From NCBI GenBank assembly GCA_018261935.1, contig JAGTRP010000002.1:186001-250000 (forward strand): a stretch of 64,000 bases of DNA, read 5' to 3'. Position 1 is the stretch's first letter, and each line of letters starts with the position of its first letter. A program made the translations under genes and the position numbers. Under the pieces are notes generated by a model. The model did not search any database. It worked only from the letters and a program-made list of their open reading frames with translations, and was not told the origin of the DNA. This document shows, one piece after another, positions 14,970 to 24,847 of this stretch. The DNA comes from Rhodocyclaceae bacterium. GTDB taxonomy: Bacteria; Pseudomonadota; Gammaproteobacteria; Burkholderiales; Rhodocyclaceae.

Positions 14970-15679
14970 TGAGTGGTGCGACGGTTGCCGATTTCGTCGG
15001 TTATTGGCAAAACGAAGGGGAAGCCTACGCCAAGCGCGGCGACTACGACTGGATGGCTTCCCAGGTGCCGGGAAAACGGGTTCTCGAAATTGGCTGCGGC
15101 CTCGGTTTCGGCACGGTGGCCCTGGCCAAGCGGGGCATTGCTGTGCTGGCGATCGATTCCCTGGCCGAGTGCCTGGACGCTACCCGCCAGCGCCTGGCGG
15201 AAATCCCCTCCGCCGACGTGACCCTGCTGCGGGGGGAAATCACCGACCTGGAGGCCGATGCGCGCAACGCCATCGAGGCCTTCGCGCCGGATACCGTGGC
15301 CTGCTGGCTGATGGGAGCACCGGCGGAGACCACCGGGGCCAGCCCCTCCGATGCGGGGCAGGCGGTGGCCGCTTACCGGGAAAAGGTGCATCGCGCCATC
15401 GCCGAACTAGCGGCAAGCCTCCCCAGCGTGCGGGCGCTGCACTACGTGGACCGCACAGTCATTCCCTGGCAGGCCAAGGACATCGGGCGCGATACCCTGG
15501 TCGGTTATCACGCCGCCAAGACCCTGGCCGGCCTGCCGTTCACGGCCGAGCGCCGGAACGCCCTCTATCGCAAGCTCGAAGGCAACGTCGCGGATCTGGC
15601 TGAGATCCGGCGTTCCCATCCTTCGTTGAAGAGTGTCGTACCCACCCTGGCTTCCCTGGTGGCTGAAAGGAAGAACTGA
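14969..15679 (+). CDS. Class I SAM-dependent methyltransferase of unknown substrate
   Basis: A 236-residue soluble protein with a Rossmann methyltransferase core: motif I VLEIGCGLGFGTVALAKRG (about residues 38-56) and an acidic residue at the end of strand 2 (AIDSLAECLDATRQRL). There is no C-terminal domain I can assign. The ATG overlaps the hpt stop (TGATG), and the stop is one base from the next ATG, so it is translated with hpt and the MTI phosphorylase. That placement suggests a purine, nucleoside or methylthio-related substrate. This is only inference from context; the sequence itself gives no substrate. Confidence 0.8.
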   Translation: MSGATVADFVGYWQNEGEAYAKRGDYDWMASQVPGKRVLEIGCGLGFGTVALAKRGIAVLAIDSLAECLDATRQRLAEIPSADVTLLRGEITDLEADARNAIEAFAPDTVACWLMGAPAETTGASPSDAGQAVAAYREKVHRAIAELAASLPSVRALHYVDRTVIPWQAKDIGRDTLVGYHAAKTLAGLPFTAERRNALYRKLEGNVADLAEIRRSHPSLKSVVPTLASLVAERKN

Positions 15680-15680
15680 A

Positions 15681-16457
15681 ATGCTGGCAATCATCGGCGG
15701 CAGCGGCCTCACGACCCTGTCCAATCTCGACGTCTCCCACCGCGAAGTGGTCCGCACGCCCTACGGCGAACCCTCCGGCGCCCTGGTCATCGGCCAGATC
15801 AGCGGCCAGCCGGTGATGTTCCTGCCGCGCCACGGCTACGGCCACACCATTCCGCCCCACATGGTCAATTACCTGGCCAATATCTGGGCGCTGCATGATC
15901 ACGGGGCCACCGGGGTCATCTCGGTGGCATCGGTGGGCGCCATCCGGGCCGACCTGAAGCCGGGGGACATCGTCCTGCCGCACCAGATCATGGACTACAC
16001 CTGGGGCCGGCGCTCCACCTTCTTCGACGGCGGCAATACGCCGGTGACCCATATCGATTTCACCGAGCCCTACGACATGGCGCTCTACACCCGCATCGCC
16101 GCCGCAGCCGAGGCGGCCGGTATCGAAGCCAAGCGGGGAGCGGTCTATGCCGCCACCCAGGGGCCCCGGCTCGAGACGGCGGCGGAAGTGAACCGCCTGG
16201 AGCGGGACGGCGCCGACGTGGTGGGCATGACGGGGATGCCGGAAGCCGCCCTGGCCCGGGAAATCGGTTTGCCCTACGCCGCCATCAACGTGGTGGCCAA
16301 CCACGCCGCCGGGCGCGGCAGCAGCGCCCAGGGCATTCATTTCGAGACCCTGGAACCGGTCCTGCAGGAAGCCATGGGCCGGGTGCGCACCATCATCGAG
16401 CACCTAGTCTGCAGCCAGAGCCGCCAGCAGCCGGCGGAAACCGCGGAAGGCTGTTAA
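15681..16457 (+). CDS. mtnP: S-methyl-5'-thioinosine phosphorylase (PNP/MTAP family 2)
   Basis: Cleaves a 5'-methylthio-purine nucleoside with phosphate to the base and methylthioribose-1-phosphate. The 258-residue protein has family motifs [25 protein letters not shown] (phosphate and sugar binding) and [15 protein letters not shown]. Where MTA phosphorylases carry two aspartates that bind the 6-amino group, this protein has N207 and A209 (VVANHAAG). That fits a 6-oxopurine such as methylthioinosine, as in Pseudomonas MTIP. The substrate call is therefore an inference. The start follows the methyltransferase stop by one base. Its stop overlaps the convergent glnD stop by four bases. Confidence 0.85.
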   Translation: MLAIIGGSGLTTLSNLDVSHREVVRTPYGEPSGALVIGQISGQPVMFLPRHGYGHTIPPHMVNYLANIWALHDHGATGVISVASVGAIRADLKPGDIVLPHQIMDYTWGRRSTFFDGGNTPVTHIDFTEPYDMALYTRIAAAAEAAGIEAKRGAVYAATQGPRLETAAEVNRLERDGADVVGMTGMPEAALAREIGLPYAAINVVANHAAGRGSSAQGIHFETLEPVLQEAMGRVRTIIEHLVCSQSRQQPAETAEGC

Positions 16458-19024
16458 ACCTGCAGCTGCTCCAGCAGCTCGGTTTCCAGCCGGATGCGGC
16501 TGGAGCTCTGGTCCAGGTCGCCGCCGCTGATCAGGAAGACGTCTTCCGCCCGCTCGCCCAGGGTGGCGATCTTGGCGGTGTGGAGGTCGGCGCCGTGGCG
16601 AGCGAGGGTGGTGGCCACTGTGTAGAGGAGTCCCGGGCGGTCGGCGGCCACCAGGGAGAGGAGGTAGTAGGCCCCCTTCTCGTCCGATCGGATGGTGACT
16701 TCGGGCGTAATGGGGAAATGCCGAACCTGGCGGGACAGCCTTCCCGGCGAGGGGGCTTCCGGCGGCAGCTGGCCAGCCAGGCGCTCGGCCAGCTCGTGCT
16801 CGATGTAGGCGATCATTTCCCGGTTGTTGTCCCGCTGGGACACATCGAGCAGGACGAAACTGTCGAGGGCGTAGCCGTGGCGGGTGGTGTGGATCTTGGC
16901 GTCCACGATGTTGTAGCCGGTCCGGGCGAAGAAGCCGACGATACGGGCGAAGACATCCGGCTGATCCCTGGTGTAGACCATGACCTGCAGGCCTTCGCCT
17001 TCCTGGTAGGGGCGGGCGCGGACCACCGGCCGGTCGTCGGAAATGCGGTAATGGAGGGAGCGGGTGTGCCAGGCGATTTCTTCCGCCGAATGGCGCAGAA
17101 AATAGACCGTGTCGAACTGGTTCCACAGGCGCTCGTGGACCGTCTCCGAGAGGGCGAAGTAGCGTAAGAGGCGCATGGCCTCCGCCTGACGCTCGGCGAT
17201 GATGCCGTGAGCCGCCGGCGCAGCTCCCTGCCCAAGGCAGTGCAGGGTCTGGTAATAGAGGTCGGCCAGCAGCTTGCCCTTCCACTGGTTCCACACCTTC
17301 GGGCTGGTGCCGCGGATGTCGGCGTGGGTGAGGAGGTAGAGGGCGGCCAGGTGGCGGGTGTCCTTCACCCGGGCGGCAAAGGCGGAAACCACGTCCGGAT
17401 CGGAAATGTCCTCCTTCTGGGCCACCTGGGACATGACCAGGTGGTTGCCCACCAGCCAGATCACCAGTTCGGCGTCCTCTTCGGCGAGGCCGTGGGATTC
17501 GCAGAATTCCCGGGCATCCGCCATCCCCAGTTCGGAATGGTCGCCGCCGCGCCCCTTGGCGATATCGTGGAAGAGGGCGGCCACGTAGAGCAGCCAGTGC
17601 CGGTCGAAGTCGCTGATGATCTGGGAGCAGAGGGGGTACTCGTGGGCGAACTCCGCCATGGTAAAGCGCCGCAGGTTGCGCAGGACCTGCAGGATGTGCT
17701 GGTCCACCGTATAGGCATGGAAGAGGTCGTGCTGCATCTGGCCGACGATGCGGCCGAAGGCCGGCAGATAGCTGCCCAGGATGTCGAGCTGGTTCAGGCG
17801 CCGGAATTCGTGCACCACGCCCTGGGGGCTCTGGAACAGCTTCAGGAACAAGGCCTTGTTACAGGGATCGGCGCGGAACTGGGGGGTGATGCGTTCCCGG
17901 GCGCGCCATAGGGCGCGCAACGTCCGGGCCGTCATGCTCCGCAGGTCGGGGCATTCCTGCATCACCAGGAAGCTGTCCAGGATGGCCGACGGCTTGCGCT
18001 CGAAAATTTCCTCGTCGCGGACATCCAGGAGGTCCCCGACAGCCTGGAAATTCTCGTCGATCGGCTGGGGGGGCTGTTCCCTTGCCGGGGCCAGGGCGGC
18101 GCCGATATTCTGCAGCAGGATGGTGTTGAGGACGGTGACCGCCTTGGCGTTGCGGTAATAGCTCTGCATCAGCTGTTCCGAGGCGCGCCTGGCCTCGGTG
18201 TCCTCGAAGCCGAACTGGTGGGCCAGGGAGGTCTGGTGCTCGAAAAGCAGGCGATCTTCCCGCCGCCCGGCGGTGAAGTGGAGATTGATGCGCAGATGGC
18301 GCAGGAAGCTCTCGCAGCTCTCCGCGTGCTGCATCTCCTCCCGGGTGAGGAAGCCGTGCTTTTCCAGGTCGGCCCAGGTGGCGCCGTAACCGGCCACCCG
18401 GGCGATCCAGAAAATGACTTGCAGGTCCCGCAGGCCGCCGGGGGAATCCTTGCAGTTGGGTTCGACGCTGTAGGGGGTTTCGTTGAAGCGCAGGTAGCGT
18501 TCCTGCTGTTCCAGGCGCTTGGCCTCGAAGAAGGCCAGTGGGTTCAGCATCCCCCGCAAGCGCTTCCGGAAAGCCTCGAAAAGCCGGGAGTTTCCGGCCA
18601 GCAGCCGGGCTTCGATGAGGCTGGTCTCCACCGTGATGTCGGCCGCCGCTTCCTTCAGGCAGTCGTCGATGGTGCGGACACTGTGGCCGACTTCCAGGCC
18701 GATGTCCCAGAAATGGCCCACCAGGCGCTCCAGCCGGGAAGCCAGGTCGGCGTCCGGAGTATGGGGCAGGAGGATGAGAAGGTCGATGTCCGATGCCGGG
18801 TAGAGCTCGCCGCGGCCGTAGCCGCCGACGGCGGCCAGGGCTAGATCGGCCGGGAATCCCAGGGTTTCCCAAAGTTTCCGCAGCACCCCGTCCACCTGAT
18901 GGCAGCGCTGTTGCAGGAGAAGCTCGGGGTCGCCGTGCCTCTCGTAGTCGGCTTGCAGGGCCAGGCTGCCGACCTTGACCTCGTCGCGCAGCCCGGCAAT
19001 GCCCAGCTTTCTTACCTGATCCAT
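16454..19024 (-). CDS. glnD: Bifunctional uridylyltransferase/uridylyl-removing enzyme GlnD
   Basis: Senses glutamine and adds or removes UMP on PII proteins, controlling nitrogen metabolism. The 856-residue protein has an N-terminal nucleotidyltransferase domain with [19 protein letters not shown] (about residues 63-81), a PII-uridylyl-transferase middle, an HD domain with [18 protein letters not shown] (about 480-500), and two C-terminal ACT domains (about 680-760 and 790-856). The ATG at 19024 is used because the family begins there; the open frame upstream runs into map. It overlaps the map 3' end by 13 bases, so the two are co-transcribed. Confidence 0.96.
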   Translation of the reverse strand: MDQVRKLGIAGLRDEVKVGSLALQADYERHGDPELLLQQRCHQVDGVLRKLWETLGFPADLALAAVGGYGRGELYPASDIDLLILLPHTPDADLASRLERLVGHFWDIGLEVGHSVRTIDDCLKEAAADITVETSLIEARLLAGNSRLFEAFRKRLRGMLNPLAFFEAKRLEQQERYLRFNETPYSVEPNCKDSPGGLRDLQVIFWIARVAGYGATWADLEKHGFLTREEMQHAESCESFLRHLRINLHFTAGRREDRLLFEHQTSLAHQFGFEDTEARRASEQLMQSYYRNAKAVTVLNTILLQNIGAALAPAREQPPQPIDENFQAVGDLLDVRDEEIFERKPSAILDSFLVMQECPDLRSMTARTLRALWRARERITPQFRADPCNKALFLKLFQSPQGVVHEFRRLNQLDILGSYLPAFGRIVGQMQHDLFHAYTVDQHILQVLRNLRRFTMAEFAHEYPLCSQIISDFDRHWLLYVAALFHDIAKGRGGDHSELGMADAREFCESHGLAEEDAELVIWLVGNHLVMSQVAQKEDISDPDVVSAFAARVKDTRHLAALYLLTHADIRGTSPKVWNQWKGKLLADLYYQTLHCLGQGAAPAAHGIIAERQAEAMRLLRYFALSETVHERLWNQFDTVYFLRHSAEEIAWHTRSLHYRISDDRPVVRARPYQEGEGLQVMVYTRDQPDVFARIVGFFARTGYNIVDAKIHTTRHGYALDSFVLLDVSQRDNNREMIAYIEHELAERLAGQLPPEAPSPGRLSRQVRHFPITPEVTIRSDEKGAYYLLSLVAADRPGLLYTVATTLARHGADLHTAKIATLGERAEDVFLISGGDLDQSSSRIRLETELLEQLQV

Positions 19025-19812
19025 TCGGGCTTGGGACGGCTGCCGGCGGAAGCCGTCAGCACCTCGCAGCCGGTCTCGGTAACCACCACCGTGTGTTCCC
19101 ATTGGGCCGACAGGCTATGGTCCTTGGTGACGATGGTCCAGCCGTCGGCCAGTTCGCGGATGGCGGCCTTGCCGGCATTGATCATCGGTTCGATGGTGAA
19201 GATCATGCCCGGCTCCAGCCGGGGGCCGGTGCCCGCCTTGCCATAGTGCAGGACCTGGGGATCTTCGTGGAATTTGCGGCCGATGCCGTGGCCGCAGAAT
19301 TCCCGGACCACCGAATAGCCGTTCTTCTCGGCATGCTTCTGGATGATGGCGCCGATGTCGCCCAGGTAGGCTCCCGGCCGCACTACGGAAATGCCCAGCC
19401 ACAGGCATTCGAAGGTGATTTCGCACAGCCGCTTGGCCTGGATGGAGGCGTCGCCCACCAGGAACATGCGACTGGTGTCGCCGTGGAAGCCATCCTTGAT
19501 GGTGGTGATGTCCAGGTTGACGATGTCGCCGCTCTTGAGCTGCTTGTCTCCCGGTATGCCGTGGCAGACCTGATGGTTGACCGAGGTGCAGATGGAGTTG
19601 GGGTAGGGTTTGTAGCCGGACGGGGCGTAATTGAGGGGGGCCGGGATGCAGCCCTGGACGTTGACCATGTAGTCATGGCACAAGCGGTCGAGTTCGCCGG
19701 TGGTGACGCCGGCCTTGACGTAGGGGTCGATGTAATCGAGCACTTCGGAGGCCAGGCGTCCGGCGACGCGCATTTTTTCGATTTCTGCCGGCGTCTTGAT
19801 TTGGATGCCCAT
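19012..19812 (-). CDS. map: Methionine aminopeptidase, type I
   Basis: Removes the initiator methionine from nascent proteins. It has 266 residues and the metal-binding set: the Asp residues in [20 protein letters not shown], the His of [14 protein letters not shown], and the Glu of [10 protein letters not shown] plus the C-terminal [11 protein letters not shown]. Map is often found near rpsB; here it lies just before rpsB but on the opposite strand and is followed by glnD. Its ATG is preceded by no obvious Shine-Dalgarno. Confidence 0.97.
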   Translation of the reverse strand: MGIQIKTPAEIEKMRVAGRLASEVLDYIDPYVKAGVTTGELDRLCHDYMVNVQGCIPAPLNYAPSGYKPYPNSICTSVNHQVCHGIPGDKQLKSGDIVNLDITTIKDGFHGDTSRMFLVGDASIQAKRLCEITFECLWLGISVVRPGAYLGDIGAIIQKHAEKNGYSVVREFCGHGIGRKFHEDPQVLHYGKAGTGPRLEPGMIFTIEPMINAGKAAIRELADGWTIVTKDHSLSAQWEHTVVVTETGCEVLTASAGSRPKPEWIR

Positions 19813-19921
19813 GGGAATAGGAAATTACGGTTGGGGAAGGCCCAAGGATAAAGGATGTGCCTGGTTTCGCAAAGCCAGTAAGGGAGGCATACTTGCTGCC
19901 TTTTGGCTATAGACACCGGCA

Positions 19922-20836
19922 ATGGCAAAGATTCTTCTTCTTGGCAAGGACGGGCAAGTCGGCTGGCAGTTGCAGCGTTCCCTGGCCCCCCATGGGACCG
20001 TGGTCGCCTGTAGCCGCACCGAGTGCGACCTGGCGGATCTGGATCAATTGCGCCGGGTGGTGCGGGATGTGGCTCCGCAGGTGATCGTCAATGCGGCTGC
20101 GTATACGGCCGTGGACAAGGCGGAAACGGAATTCGACCTGGCCCATCGCATCAATGCCGAAGCGCCGGGGCTGCTGGCCGAGGAATCGGCCCGCAGCGGC
20201 GGGCTGCTGGTGCATTACTCCACCGACTATGTCTTCGACGGCGAAAAAGCCGCGCCCTATGTCGAAACCGATGCACCCCGTCCCCAGGGCGTCTACGGGC
20301 GCACCAAGCGGGCGGGGGAGGAGGCCATCCTGGCGTCGCCCGGCCGGGCGCTGATCTTCCGTACCAGCTGGGTGTTCGGCGCCCGGGGGGGGAATTTCGT
20401 CAAGACCATCCTGCGGCTTGCCAAGGAAAGGGAGAGCCTCAGCGTGGTGGACGACCAGGTGGGCAGCCCGACGCCGGCCGCCCTCATCGCCACCGTGACC
20501 GGGGTGGCCCTGGCCATGCTCCGGCAGGGCAGGGAACTGGCGCCGGCGGAGAAGCGCCTGTACCACCTGGCGGCAGCGAGGCCCGTGAGCTGGTGCCAAT
20601 TCGCGAGGACTATCATCGGCCTGGCGGCCCAGATGCCCGGTTTCTCCTTGAAGCTCACGCCGGAAGCCATCCGCGCGATCCCCAGTAGCGACTATCCCAC
20701 CCCGGCCCGCCGGCCCGGGAATTCACGCCTCGACTGCAGCCGCCTGGAGAGCGATTTCGGACTCGAGATGCCCGATTGGCAGCCTTACCTGGAACGAATG
20801 CTGCAACTCCTTTCTCTCAAGCAGAACGGCTACTGA
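19922..20836 (+). CDS. rfbD: dTDP-4-dehydrorhamnose reductase
   Basis: NADPH-dependent extended-SDR enzyme that finishes dTDP-L-rhamnose synthesis. The 304-residue protein has GKDGQVGWQL (nucleotide loop), INAAAYTAVDKAE, the catalytic STDYVFDG and YGRTKRAGE (Tyr and Lys), and TSWVFG. No rfbA, rfbB, rfbC or glycosyltransferase gene is near, so it is an orphan. I see no Shine-Dalgarno before the ATG; a TATAGA at 19908-19913 lies only about nine bases upstream, so a very short leader or leaderless transcript is possible. Confidence 0.93.
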   Translation: MAKILLLGKDGQVGWQLQRSLAPHGTVVACSRTECDLADLDQLRRVVRDVAPQVIVNAAAYTAVDKAETEFDLAHRINAEAPGLLAEESARSGGLLVHYSTDYVFDGEKAAPYVETDAPRPQGVYGRTKRAGEEAILASPGRALIFRTSWVFGARGGNFVKTILRLAKERESLSVVDDQVGSPTPAALIATVTGVALAMLRQGRELAPAEKRLYHLAAARPVSWCQFARTIIGLAAQMPGFSLKLTPEAIRAIPSSDYPTPARRPGNSRLDCSRLESDFGLEMPDWQPYLERMLQLLSLKQNGY

Positions 20837-20849
20837 GCGAGGATCGGCC

Positions 20850-20879
20850 TTTATTTGACCACCATATCAATGCTATAAT
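20850..20879 (+). promoter_or_regulatory. Promoter of the rpsB superoperon
   Basis: A perfect TATAAT lies at 20874-20879. The -35 is less clear: TTTATT at 20850-20855 gives an 18-base spacer, while the better-looking TTGACC at 20855-20860 would be only 13 bases away. Transcription from here would leave a leader of about 150 bases before rpsB. Confidence 0.6.
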
Positions 20880-20919
20880 TGAAAAGTTTTTCCGAGCCGA
20901 AAGGCGACGAGAAGCGGTT

Positions 20920-20995
20920 GTGCACAGGATGTGTGCGACCTATCCCACACACCCGCCGATTAAGGGTGTCCGCCGGAATTTCAAGGATGGCGGAC
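20920..20995 (+). promoter_or_regulatory. Structured 5' leader of rpsB, candidate S2 autoregulatory site
   Basis: Three stems can form in the rpsB leader. TGTGTG (20930-20935) pairs with CACACA (20946-20951). ACACCC (20949-20954) pairs with GGGTGT (20964-20969). GTCCGCC (20968-20974) pairs with GGCGGAC (20989-20995). Neighbouring stems share bases and so exclude each other, a layout seen in regulatory leaders. Autorepression of rpsB-tsf by S2 is known in gammaproteobacteria; whether this leader does the same is inference. Confidence 0.4.
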
Positions 20996-21037
20996 GTTTC
21001 TGGCGGGTGGCGGTTCAACCCTTAAAGGAGTTTCAAA

Positions 21038-21787
21038 ATGTCCGTGACCATGCGTCAAATGCTGGAAGCCGGTGTCCACTTCGGCCACCAGACCCGCTTC
21101 TGGAGCCCGAAGATGGCTCCCTACATCTTCGGTGCCCGCAACAAGATCCACATCGTCAACCTGGAAAAGACCCTGGCCAAGTACAACGAAGCCATGGCCT
21201 TCGTGAAGAAGCTGTCTTCCAACCGGGGCAATATCCTGTTCGTTGGCACCAAGCGCCAAGCCCGTGAAATCATGGCCGAGGAAGCTGCCCGCGCCGGCGC
21301 TCCTTACGTCGACCAGCGCTGGCTGGGCGGCATGCTGACCAACTTCAAGACGGTCAAGACCTCCATCAAGCGCCTGAAGGACATGGAAGCCGCCGTCGAA
21401 GCCGGTGAACTGGAAAAGATGCCCAAGAAGGAAGCCCTGACCTTCCGTCGTGAGCTGGAAAAGCTGCAGAAGTCCATCGGCGGCATCAAGGAAATGGCTG
21501 GCCTGCCGGACGCCATCTTCATCGTCGATGTCGGCTACCACAAGATCGCCGTGACCGAAGCCGCCAAGCTGGGCATTCCTATCGTTGGCGTTGTGGATAC
21601 CAACCATTCTCCGGAAGGCGTCGGCTACGTCATTCCGGGCAACGACGACTCTTCCCGCGCCATTCGCCTGTACGCCCGCGGCGTGGCTGATGCCATCCTT
21701 GAAGGCCGTAACCAGGCTGTCCAGGATGTCGTCGCGGCCGGTTCCGAAGACGAATTCGTCGAAGTCCAAGAAGAATCTGCAGAGTAA
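21038..21787 (+). CDS. rpsB: 30S ribosomal protein S2
   Basis: Small-subunit protein at the head-body junction of the 30S particle. The 249-residue product has the expected [22 protein letters not shown] start, [14 protein letters not shown], the [12 protein letters not shown] motif and [19 protein letters not shown]. The ATG follows AAAGGAG (about 21024-21030). It is the first gene of a superoperon running to about 35.8 kb. Its codon use is visibly more biased than that of its neighbours, as expected for a highly expressed gene. Confidence 0.99.
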   Translation: MSVTMRQMLEAGVHFGHQTRFWSPKMAPYIFGARNKIHIVNLEKTLAKYNEAMAFVKKLSSNRGNILFVGTKRQAREIMAEEAARAGAPYVDQRWLGGMLTNFKTVKTSIKRLKDMEAAVEAGELEKMPKKEALTFRRELEKLQKSIGGIKEMAGLPDAIFIVDVGYHKIAVTEAAKLGIPIVGVVDTNHSPEGVGYVIPGNDDSSRAIRLYARGVADAILEGRNQAVQDVVAAGSEDEFVEVQEESAE

Positions 21788-21800
21788 TTACTGTGCGATA

Positions 21801-21826
21801 CCGGCGCGCCACGATTGGCGCGCCGG
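21801..21826 (+). promoter_or_regulatory. Perfect 10-bp stem-loop between rpsB and tsf
   Basis: CCGGCGCGCC (21801-21810) pairs fully with GGCGCGCCGG (21817-21826) around an ACGATT loop. No U-tract follows, so it is not a canonical terminator. It sits at the place where rpsB-tsf operons often carry an attenuator or mRNA-processing structure. Confidence 0.55.
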
Positions 21827-21854
21827 CGCATGTTCATTGATTGGAGTGATCTAA

Positions 21855-22751
21855 ATGGCGGCAATTACCGCAAGCATGGTGGCTGAACTGCGCGGCAAGA
21901 CCGACGCACCCATGATGGAATGCAAGAAGGCCCTGACCGAGGCCGACGGCGACATGGTCAAGGCTGAAGAAATTCTGCGTGTCAAGCTGGGCAACAAGGC
22001 CAGCAAGGCCGCAGCCCGCGTGGCTGCCGAAGGCGTGGTCGGCATGTACATCTCCGACGACGGCAAGCTGGGCGCCATGGTCGAAGTCAATAGCGAAACC
22101 GACTTCGTGGCCAAGAACGACGAATTCATCGCCCTGGCCAAGGGCTGTGCCGAACTGGTGGCCACCAAGAATCCGGCCGACGTGGCTGCCCTGTCCGCCC
22201 TGCCCATGGGCGACGGCACCGTCGAGTCCATCCGTTCCGCCCTGGTCGGCAAGATTGGCGAGAACATGTCCATCCGCCGCTTCGCGCGCATGGAAGCCAA
22301 GGGCAAGCTCGCTTCCTATGTCCATGGCGGCTCCAAGATCGGCGTCGTCATTGACCTGGTTGGCGGCGACGAGCAGCTGGCCAAGGATCTGGCCATGCAC
22401 ATCGCCGCTTCCAAGCCGAAGTCCCTGGATGCTTCCGGCGTCTCCGCCGAGCTCCTGGATACCGAGCGCCGCATCGCCATCGAGAAGGCCCGTGAGTCCG
22501 GCAAGCCCGAAGCCATGCTGGAAAAGATCGCCGAAGGCACCGTGCAGAAGTACCTCAAGGAAGTTACCCTGCTGGGCCAAGTCTTCGTCAAGGCCGAAGA
22601 CGGCAAGCAAACCGTCGAGCAGCTCCTGAAGCAGAAGGGCGCTTCCGTTGCCGGCTTCACCCTCTACGTGGTGGGCGAAGGCATCGAGAAGAAGGTGAGC
22701 GATTTCGCCGCCGAAGTGGCCGCGCAGGCCGCCGCAGCCGCCCAGAAATAA
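21855..22751 (+). CDS. tsf: Elongation factor Ts
   Basis: Guanine nucleotide exchange factor for EF-Tu. The 298-residue protein has the N-terminal UBA-like domain with [16 protein letters not shown], the TDFVAKN motif (here [12 protein letters not shown]) that contacts EF-Tu, and two core subdomains, ending in a coiled-coil region. A GGAGTGAT ribosome site precedes the ATG. It is co-transcribed with rpsB through the stem-loop. Confidence 0.99.
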   Translation: MAAITASMVAELRGKTDAPMMECKKALTEADGDMVKAEEILRVKLGNKASKAAARVAAEGVVGMYISDDGKLGAMVEVNSETDFVAKNDEFIALAKGCAELVATKNPADVAALSALPMGDGTVESIRSALVGKIGENMSIRRFARMEAKGKLASYVHGGSKIGVVIDLVGGDEQLAKDLAMHIAASKPKSLDASGVSAELLDTERRIAIEKARESGKPEAMLEKIAEGTVQKYLKEVTLLGQVFVKAEDGKQTVEQLLKQKGASVAGFTLYVVGEGIEKKVSDFAAEVAAQAAAAAQK

Positions 22752-22767
22752 GCAACGGACAACGCCC

Positions 22768-23484
22768 ATGACCATGCCCAAGTACAAACGCATCCTCCTG
22801 AAACTCTCCGGCGAAGCCCTCATGGGTTCAGACCCCTACGGCATCAATCCGCAAGTCATCGCGGATATCGTCGGGGAAATCAAGGCGGTGGCGGACTTGG
22901 GCGTGGAAATCGGCGTCGTCATCGGCGGTGGCAACATCTTCCGGGGCATGGCGGGTACCGCCACCGGCATGGATCGAGCCACTGCCGACTATATGGGCAT
23001 GCTGGCCACGGTCATGAACGCCATGGCCCTGTCCGACGCCATGCGCCAGGCCGGCCTGAACGGCCGGGTGCAGTCGGCTCTCAATATCGAGCAGGTGGTG
23101 GAGCCCTATATTCGCGGCAAGGCCATCCGCTATCTCGAAGAAGGCAAGATCGTGATTTTCGGGGCTGGTACCGGCAACCCCTTCTTTACCACCGACACCG
23201 CTGCAGCCCTGCGCGGATCGGAAATCGGCGCGGAAATCGTGCTGAAGGCCACCAAGGTCGATGGCATCTACACCGCCGATCCGAAAAAGGATCCGGAAGC
23301 CACCCGCTACGACAAGATCAGCTTCAACGAGGCGATCGCCAAGAATCTCGCGGTCCTGGATGCGACCGCCTTCGCGCTTTGCCGCGACCAGAAACTGCCG
23401 ATCAACGTCTTCTCCATTTTCAAGGCCGGGGCGCTGAAGCGCGTCGTCTGCGGCGAAAATGAGGGGACGCTGGTCTATTGCTGA
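22768..23484 (+). CDS. pyrH: Uridylate kinase
   Basis: Hexameric UMP kinase of the amino-acid-kinase fold that makes UDP from UMP. At 238 residues it has [24 protein letters not shown] (UMP/ATP binding), and [19 protein letters not shown] second ATG lies two codons in and could equally be the start. It precedes frr, the usual order. Confidence 0.98.
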   Translation: MTMPKYKRILLKLSGEALMGSDPYGINPQVIADIVGEIKAVADLGVEIGVVIGGGNIFRGMAGTATGMDRATADYMGMLATVMNAMALSDAMRQAGLNGRVQSALNIEQVVEPYIRGKAIRYLEEGKIVIFGAGTGNPFFTTDTAAALRGSEIGAEIVLKATKVDGIYTADPKKDPEATRYDKISFNEAIAKNLAVLDATAFALCRDQKLPINVFSIFKAGALKRVVCGENEGTLVYC

Positions 23485-23495
23485 CGGAGGATGTG

Positions 23496-24053
23496 ATGAC
23501 CCCGGAACTTAAAAAGACAACCGAGAGCAAGATGCAGAAGTCCATCGAGGCGCTCAAGCACGATCTCGCCAAGGTGCGCACGGGCCGTGCCCACACCGGC
23601 CTGCTGGACCATATCCAGGTGGACTACTACGGCTCCCCGGTGCCAATTAATCAGGTGGCCAACCTGACCCTAGTCGACGCCCGGACCATCGGCGTCCAGC
23701 CCTGGGAAAAGGGCATGGCCCAGAAGATCGAGAAGGCCATCCGGGATTCGGACCTTGGCCTCAATCCGGCCACCCAGGGCGATCTCATCCGCGTCCCGAT
23801 GCCGGCACTCACCGAAGAACGCCGCAAGGAGCTGATCAAGGTGGTGAGGCACGAGGGCGAGAACGCCAAGGTGGCGATACGCAATCTGCGCCGGGATGCC
23901 AACGCCAGTCTCAAGGACGCCCTCAAGAAGCACGAGATTCCCGAAGACGACGAGCGCAAGACCCAGGACGAGATCCAGAAGCTCACCGACAAGTACGTTG
24001 CCGAAGTGGATAAGATGCTTGCCCAGAAAGAGGGCGAGCTGATGCAGGTCTGA
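23496..24053 (+). CDS. frr: Ribosome recycling factor
   Basis: Splits the post-termination ribosome together with EF-G. Starting at ATG 23496 gives 185 residues, the standard length, with ACGGAGG five bases upstream; an upstream in-frame ATG overlapping pyrH would add six unneeded residues. The sequence shows [29 protein letters not shown] and the two-helix body through [22 protein letters not shown]. Confidence 0.98.
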   Translation: MTPELKKTTESKMQKSIEALKHDLAKVRTGRAHTGLLDHIQVDYYGSPVPINQVANLTLVDARTIGVQPWEKGMAQKIEKAIRDSDLGLNPATQGDLIRVPMPALTEERRKELIKVVRHEGENAKVAIRNLRRDANASLKDALKKHEIPEDDERKTQDEIQKLTDKYVAEVDKMLAQKEGELMQV

Positions 24054-24070
24054 GTCCCGGCAGCGGCTGC

Positions 24071-24847
24071 ATGCGGCGTTTTTTCAGTTCCACCCGCGAG
24101 GTGCCCGAGGCGTCCGCCATGCCGACCCATGTGGCCGTCATCATGGACGGCAACGGCCGCTGGGCAAAGAAGCGTTTTCTGCCGCGCTTCGCCGGCCATA
24201 CCAAGGGCGTCGATACCCTGCGCGAGATGGTGCGGGGCTGCCTGGACCGGGGAATCCCCTATCTGACGGTTTTCGCCTTCAGTTCGGAGAACTGGCGGCG
24301 CCCCCAGGATGAGGTGACGCTCCTCATGCAGCTCTTCATGAAGGCGCTGCAGCAGGAGGTGAAGCGCCTCAACCGGCACAATGTGCGGCTGCGCATCATT
24401 GGCGACATTTCCCAGTTCGACCCCAAGCTCCAGGAGTTGATCCGGGAGGCAGAAGCGCAGACGGCTCAAAATACCAAGCTCAATTTCACCATCGCCGCCA
24501 ATTACGGCGGGCGCTGGGACATCATGCAGGCGGTCAACCGCATGCTGGCGGCCCAGCCCGACAAGCGCGACGGCTGGGTGGAAGCCGACCTGGAGCCCTA
24601 TTTGTCCATGAGCTTCGCGCCGGAGCCGGATCTCTTCATCCGCACCGGTGGCGAGGAGCGCATCAGCAATTTCCTCCTCTGGCAGCTGGCCTACACGGAA
24701 CTTTATTTCACCGGCACCCTGTGGCCGGAGTTCGATACGGAAGCCTTCGAGGCCGCCATCACATCCTATCGCCAACGGGAGCGGCGCTTCGGGCGGACCA
24801 GCGAGCAACTGGCCGGCGATTCCGCAAAGACCGATACGCATGCTTAA
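24071..24847 (+). CDS. uppS: Undecaprenyl diphosphate synthase
   Basis: cis-Prenyltransferase making the C55 lipid carrier for peptidoglycan and LPS. The 258-residue protein has [16 protein letters not shown] (catalytic Asp), [11 protein letters not shown] and the C-terminal [15 protein letters not shown]. The start at 24071 matches family N-termini; an ATG at 24119 is an alternative that trims 16 residues. The last eight bases overlap cdsA. Confidence 0.97.
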   Translation: MRRFFSSTREVPEASAMPTHVAVIMDGNGRWAKKRFLPRFAGHTKGVDTLREMVRGCLDRGIPYLTVFAFSSENWRRPQDEVTLLMQLFMKALQQEVKRLNRHNVRLRIIGDISQFDPKLQELIREAEAQTAQNTKLNFTIAANYGGRWDIMQAVNRMLAAQPDKRDGWVEADLEPYLSMSFAPEPDLFIRTGGEERISNFLLWQLAYTELYFTGTLWPEFDTEAFEAAITSYRQRERRFGRTSEQLAGDSAKTDTHA

